From the NCBI GenBank assembly GCA_964472315.1, contig CAYYJS010000016.1, forward strand, positions 1-64,000: a stretch of 64,000 bases of DNA. The letters are read 5' to 3'. The DNA comes from CAYYJS01 sp964472315. GTDB taxonomy: Bacteria > Verrucomicrobiota > Kiritimatiellia > UBA8416. The number at the start of each line of letters is the position of its first letter. Position 1 is the stretch's first letter. A model generated the notes under the pieces. The model searched no databases. It saw only the letters and a list, made by a program, of their open reading frames with translations, and was not told the DNA's origin. Shown piece after piece: positions 61,600 to 64,000 of the stretch. Both the position numbers and the translations under genes were made by a program.

Positions 61600-62454
61600 C
61601 AATTTTGCACTCGCGGGAACATACCGCTTCAATGGCCCCCTCGACTGCGTGATTGCGCGGCAGGGGGTGTACCGTTAGCCGGACTTTCGCTATTCGCGGC
61701 GAAAATTGATGTAAGTCATTGAAAATCAACGCATCCTTCCTAAAAGTCTGTAGCCACTATGGTATTTCGACAGTTCCGGCTGATGAAATTTTTGAAGGGG
61801 ATTGCGGCGGCAATTTCCATTTCAGATCGATAAGGGACAAGATCGATAAAGATCGATAAGGGACATGTCACTCATTGACATGGCCGGCATATGGGCCAGT
61901 TGAGCGTGTGGATTCAGTGGGGCGACGGCCGGATGGGCGGTGTTTGTGGCCTGGTTTCAACGTCCGCGCGTGGCCGCACGGCGCCGGAGACGTGTTTGCA
62001 ACCGCTTTTCGGCAGACTCCGTCCGCAGAGGAGCAAGCGTCTTGAATGATCGGCGGGGAACGATCTATCAGCCGCTGGGCGCGATCGGCGTCAGACGCAG
62101 GTCGCGCATGGTGAACAGCCCCGGCGTGGCCGCGTTCCGCAACTTGCGCGGCCCGCTGCGGCGTTTGAGCCCGAATTGGTCACGGTGCGCCAAGGTAGTA
62201 AGACAACCCCGATCCCCGCACCCGTGCGATCCTCATGCCAACCTCCTATGCCCTGCCCCGAAACCACCCCGCATATCCATCTCTCACGACAACCCGCACC
62301 CTATCCCCGCCCACGCCAACGCGCAAGCTAATAAATGGTGTGTCCCTTATCGCTTCTCAGCCGATCAACAGGGGGACGGGTACGCTGGACGTTACCGTCG
62401 ATATTGACCGCCCGAGCCATTCACGGCGGACCGGGCGGTCTCGTAAGTAGCAAG
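61600..62454. other. Non-coding or decayed region with inverted repeats
   Basis: No credible gene is seen on either strand. The region begins AT-richer than its surroundings. It holds two direct copies of GATCGATAAGGGACA (61825-61839 and 61851-61865) with a partial copy between them, and one inverted copy TGTCCCTTATCG (62341-62352). The enclosed half-kilobase has only short frames. It may be the relic of a mobile element at the border of the more AT-rich 62.4-64 kb segment. Confidence 0.5.
61825..62352. repeat. Inverted-repeat-bounded segment (possible non-autonomous element)
   Basis: CGATAAGGGACA at 61828-61839 (repeated at 61854-61865) and its exact reverse complement at 62341-62352 bound about 500 bp. 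No transposase frame lies between them. No target-site duplication was confirmed. Confidence 0.4.
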
Positions 62455-63054
62455 TCACTGTAAGAACTTGTTGGTGAAGACTCCCAGGGCCTCACTGATG
62501 TTGCTTTGGTTCTGTGAAGACACGAAGAAGTTCGAGATAGACAGATGGTCTGGATCAAACAGCACAACCGTGGTCTCGTTCGTGAGTACCAGGCTGCATA
62601 GATCAAGGTCGTTGCTTGCCGTGTGCCACAGATCGACACTGATCGTATCGAGTTGTAGCCCGGCACCGAACCGCAGGCAACTATGTGAAGTCCGGTTACT
62701 GAAGCCACCAGCCGTGATTTCCGCCGACAGATCGTTCGTGGATTCCGCAGCACATCGACTTGATGTCATCCCGCGCAAGATCGAGTCCTTGAACGTATAC
62801 CCATAGCCTTCCGGCAAATCGGCATCGGGCACAGTTTCATACATCGTGGTCTGATTCGTCGAACAAGCCCCAAAACCTGCGGGCACCTGTACGACAGATG
62901 GGCGATTAGTTTGAACAGTGCCGAGGCTCATGCCCAGGGCGACGTTGGTGGGAAAGCGCGACCAAACGTTGGTCTCCGCAGTGGCTATGCCACAGAACAA
63001 CAGAGCATATCCAATAGCAGCGCGGCTCACGATCAGGGCCACATTTGTTTTCAT
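62455..63054 (-). CDS. Exported hypothetical protein
   Basis: The start MKTNVALIV begins a probable signal peptide (RAAIGYALLFCGIATAETN), with GAGGAG about 13 nt upstream. The mature part (about 170 residues) is rich in Thr, Ser and Asn with five or six Cys, suggesting an extracytoplasmic beta-rich protein. No known domain is recognised. It follows the DUF6973-like gene by 14 nt and has lower GC than the rest of the window, so the pair may be a transferred cassette. Confidence 0.65.
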   Translation of the reverse strand: MKTNVALIVSRAAIGYALLFCGIATAETNVWSRFPTNVALGMSLGTVQTNRPSVVQVPAGFGACSTNQTTMYETVPDADLPEGYGYTFKDSILRGMTSSRCAAESTNDLSAEITAGGFSNRTSHSCLRFGAGLQLDTISVDLWHTASNDLDLCSLVLTNETTVVLFDPDHLSISNFFVSSQNQSNISEALGVFTNKFLQ

Positions 63055-63068
63055 GTGATTCACACTCC

Positions 63069-64000
63069 TCAGTAGATTTTCGTTCCATCCGACTTCCGGA
63101 TGATCCCCTCGCTGTCCTCTTGCGAGACACTCTGGGGCTTCCAGCCCCATAGCTCGCCATTCGTCCACTTGCTGGAAAGATCACTGAGGATCGCAGCGGA
63201 ATCAGGAGCGCCGAGCCCAGTGGTATGCGTGGTTGTAGACCCGACGAAGTTGTTGAAGAGATCCATCGTGGAATTGAAGGCCTGTTGCTCCTCATCGTAC
63301 TTGTTGTCATGCTCGTGGGCTGTGGTGAAGAGGAGTGTCTCCATTTGCGATGGTGTCGGCGGCAACGTGTCCGAGACGCAAAGAGCATTCCAGTATGAAT
63401 GCTGCATTGCGTCCTTCTGCGCACATGGAGATGGGTAAGTGCTATTGACATGGATAAGCGAGGCCATGGCATAGCCGCCAATCTTCCAGGTCTTCCACGG
63501 CGCAAGCAATCCCCCAACCCATGCCTGGCTAAGCACTCCCACGTCGGGCACATCAATGTAGACCTTCTTGGTCAGACCGCACTGCGGAAAGTCGATGGTG
63601 ATCTCCTTGGTGCCAGTTGTCGACCATGTGAAGGTGTAGTTCGTCGAGTTATTCGGCACTGTGTGGTCGGGCGCGGTCCATTGGATGAAGTCCGCCGAGA
63701 GAGAGGCGGCAAAGCTATCCGGCTCGATCTGCACGTCGACGCGAATCGGTTCGTTTGGCCAAGTACAGAAGAGATTGTCCGCACAACCATTCGTGGGTGT
63801 TCCGTCATACTTCGGGTCGCTGCCAGTGGGAGAACCCGGCGAGGCGGGTTGGGTCACTTTCAAGTCGACTTTAATGACGTTTACGAGACACGTCTCCTGC
63901 ACCTCGCCAGTCTCCAACGTGCCGTTGAGATCCATGTCGAACCCCATCTGGAAGACGTACGAACCGACCGGCAGAGAAATGCCGCGCTTGGTGGCGCTAC
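63069..64000 (-). CDS. Exported-type protein with EF-hand loop and DUF6973-like region (5' end outside window)
   Basis: The frame is open to the window edge, so the N-terminus is missing. The visible part has FDMDLNGTLETGEVQ, a perfect EF-hand calcium loop (D-x-D-x-N-G, Glu at 12). A beta-rich segment comes next, then KDAMQHSYWNALCVSDTL with TTAHEHD and TMDLFNNFVG. That order (HxYWN, then HE, then MDLxNN) resembles the DUF6973 domain found in large secreted and toxin-like proteins. The function is unknown. Base composition is AT-richer than upstream genes. Confidence 0.6.
   Translation of the reverse strand, partial: SATKRGISLPVGSYVFQMGFDMDLNGTLETGEVQETCLVNVIKVDLKVTQPASPGSPTGSDPKYDGTPTNGCADNLFCTWPNEPIRVDVQIEPDSFAASLSADFIQWTAPDHTVPNNSTNYTFTWSTTGTKEITIDFPQCGLTKKVYIDVPDVGVLSQAWVGGLLAPWKTWKIGGYAMASLIHVNSTYPSPCAQKDAMQHSYWNALCVSDTLPPTPSQMETLLFTTAHEHDNKYDEEQQAFNSTMDLFNNFVGSTTTHTTGLGAPDSAAILSDLSSKWTNGELWGWKPQSVSQEDSEGIIRKSDGTKIY

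Noticed and set aside
61940..62407. Plus-strand frame of 155 codons in the decayed region
   Set aside because: Arg/Pro-rich composition, no ribosome site and no known motif; treated as chance.
1..64000. CRISPR arrays, tRNA or rRNA genes
   Set aside because: No regular repeat-spacer pattern, no rRNA stretches and no convincing tRNA cloverleaf were seen by reading; a covariance-model search could still reveal a tRNA.

Overview
The window is a high-GC bacterial chromosome segment with tightly packed genes, many joined by ATGA or GTGA stop/start overlaps. Its gene content suggests the PVC superphylum, perhaps Kiritimatiellota, Lentisphaerota or Verrucomicrobiota. Supporting features are glycoside hydrolases, a nickel racemase (LarA) homologue, a fused E1 alpha-beta 2-oxoacid dehydrogenase, Ser/Thr kinase with leucine-rich repeats, and a Tad pilus locus. 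There is no 16S gene and no database search was possible, so the phylum is an inference. No rRNA, tRNA, CRISPR array or intact insertion sequence was seen.

Layout. 0-4.3 kb: a degenerate histidine kinase, a Gly-rich RRM protein, a small exported protein, a HisI variant and a DRE-TIM aldolase. 4.2-9.3 kb (minus): TonB receptor, metal-type ABC importer (binding protein, ATPase, permease) and a methyltransferase in one overlapping operon behind a clear promoter and a candidate operator. 9.4-15.4 kb (minus): STAS protein, PP2C phosphatase, GrpE, DnaJ, RsmE, then a lipoprotein and a Xer recombinase with their own promoter. 15.5-24.3 kb: a ceramidase-like protein, then (minus) LarA homologue, D-mannonate oxidoreductase, 6-phosphogluconate dehydrogenase, an unknown membrane-anchored protein and beta-mannosidase. 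24.4-28.9 kb: a decayed AAA/nuclease gene, then accD, accA and a carboxyltransferase fused to an AccB-like biotin domain. 28.9-35 kb (minus): an AddAB-like helicase-nuclease pair. 35-37.5 kb: a beheaded Hsp20 relic, an intact Hsp20, a membrane Zn peptidase, CrcB and an XRE regulator.

37.6-50.9 kb: a receptor-like Ser/Thr kinase with 21-residue leucine-rich repeats and a zinc-ribbon protein (minus), divergent from a Tad pilus operon (plus: two Flp-like pilins, TadE/G-like pseudopilins, CpaB, an FHA-TadA fusion, TadB, TadC). No secretin, TadZ or prepilin peptidase gene is seen. 50.9-54 kb: thymidine phosphorylase, cytidine deaminase and a PIN-PhoH ATPase, overlapping. 54-61.5 kb (minus): alpha-L-fucosidase, and a DeoR regulator followed by E2, E3 and fused E1 of a 2-oxoacid dehydrogenase. 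61.6-62.45 kb appears non-coding and holds inverted repeats. 62.45-64 kb is a more AT-rich pair of exported proteins, one truncated by the window edge and carrying an EF-hand loop and a DUF6973-like region.

Promoters of the TTGACA-N17-TANNNT type can be read before many operons. At three or four genes the -10 box lies only 5-10 nt from the start codon with no Shine-Dalgarno sequence, suggesting leaderless mRNAs.
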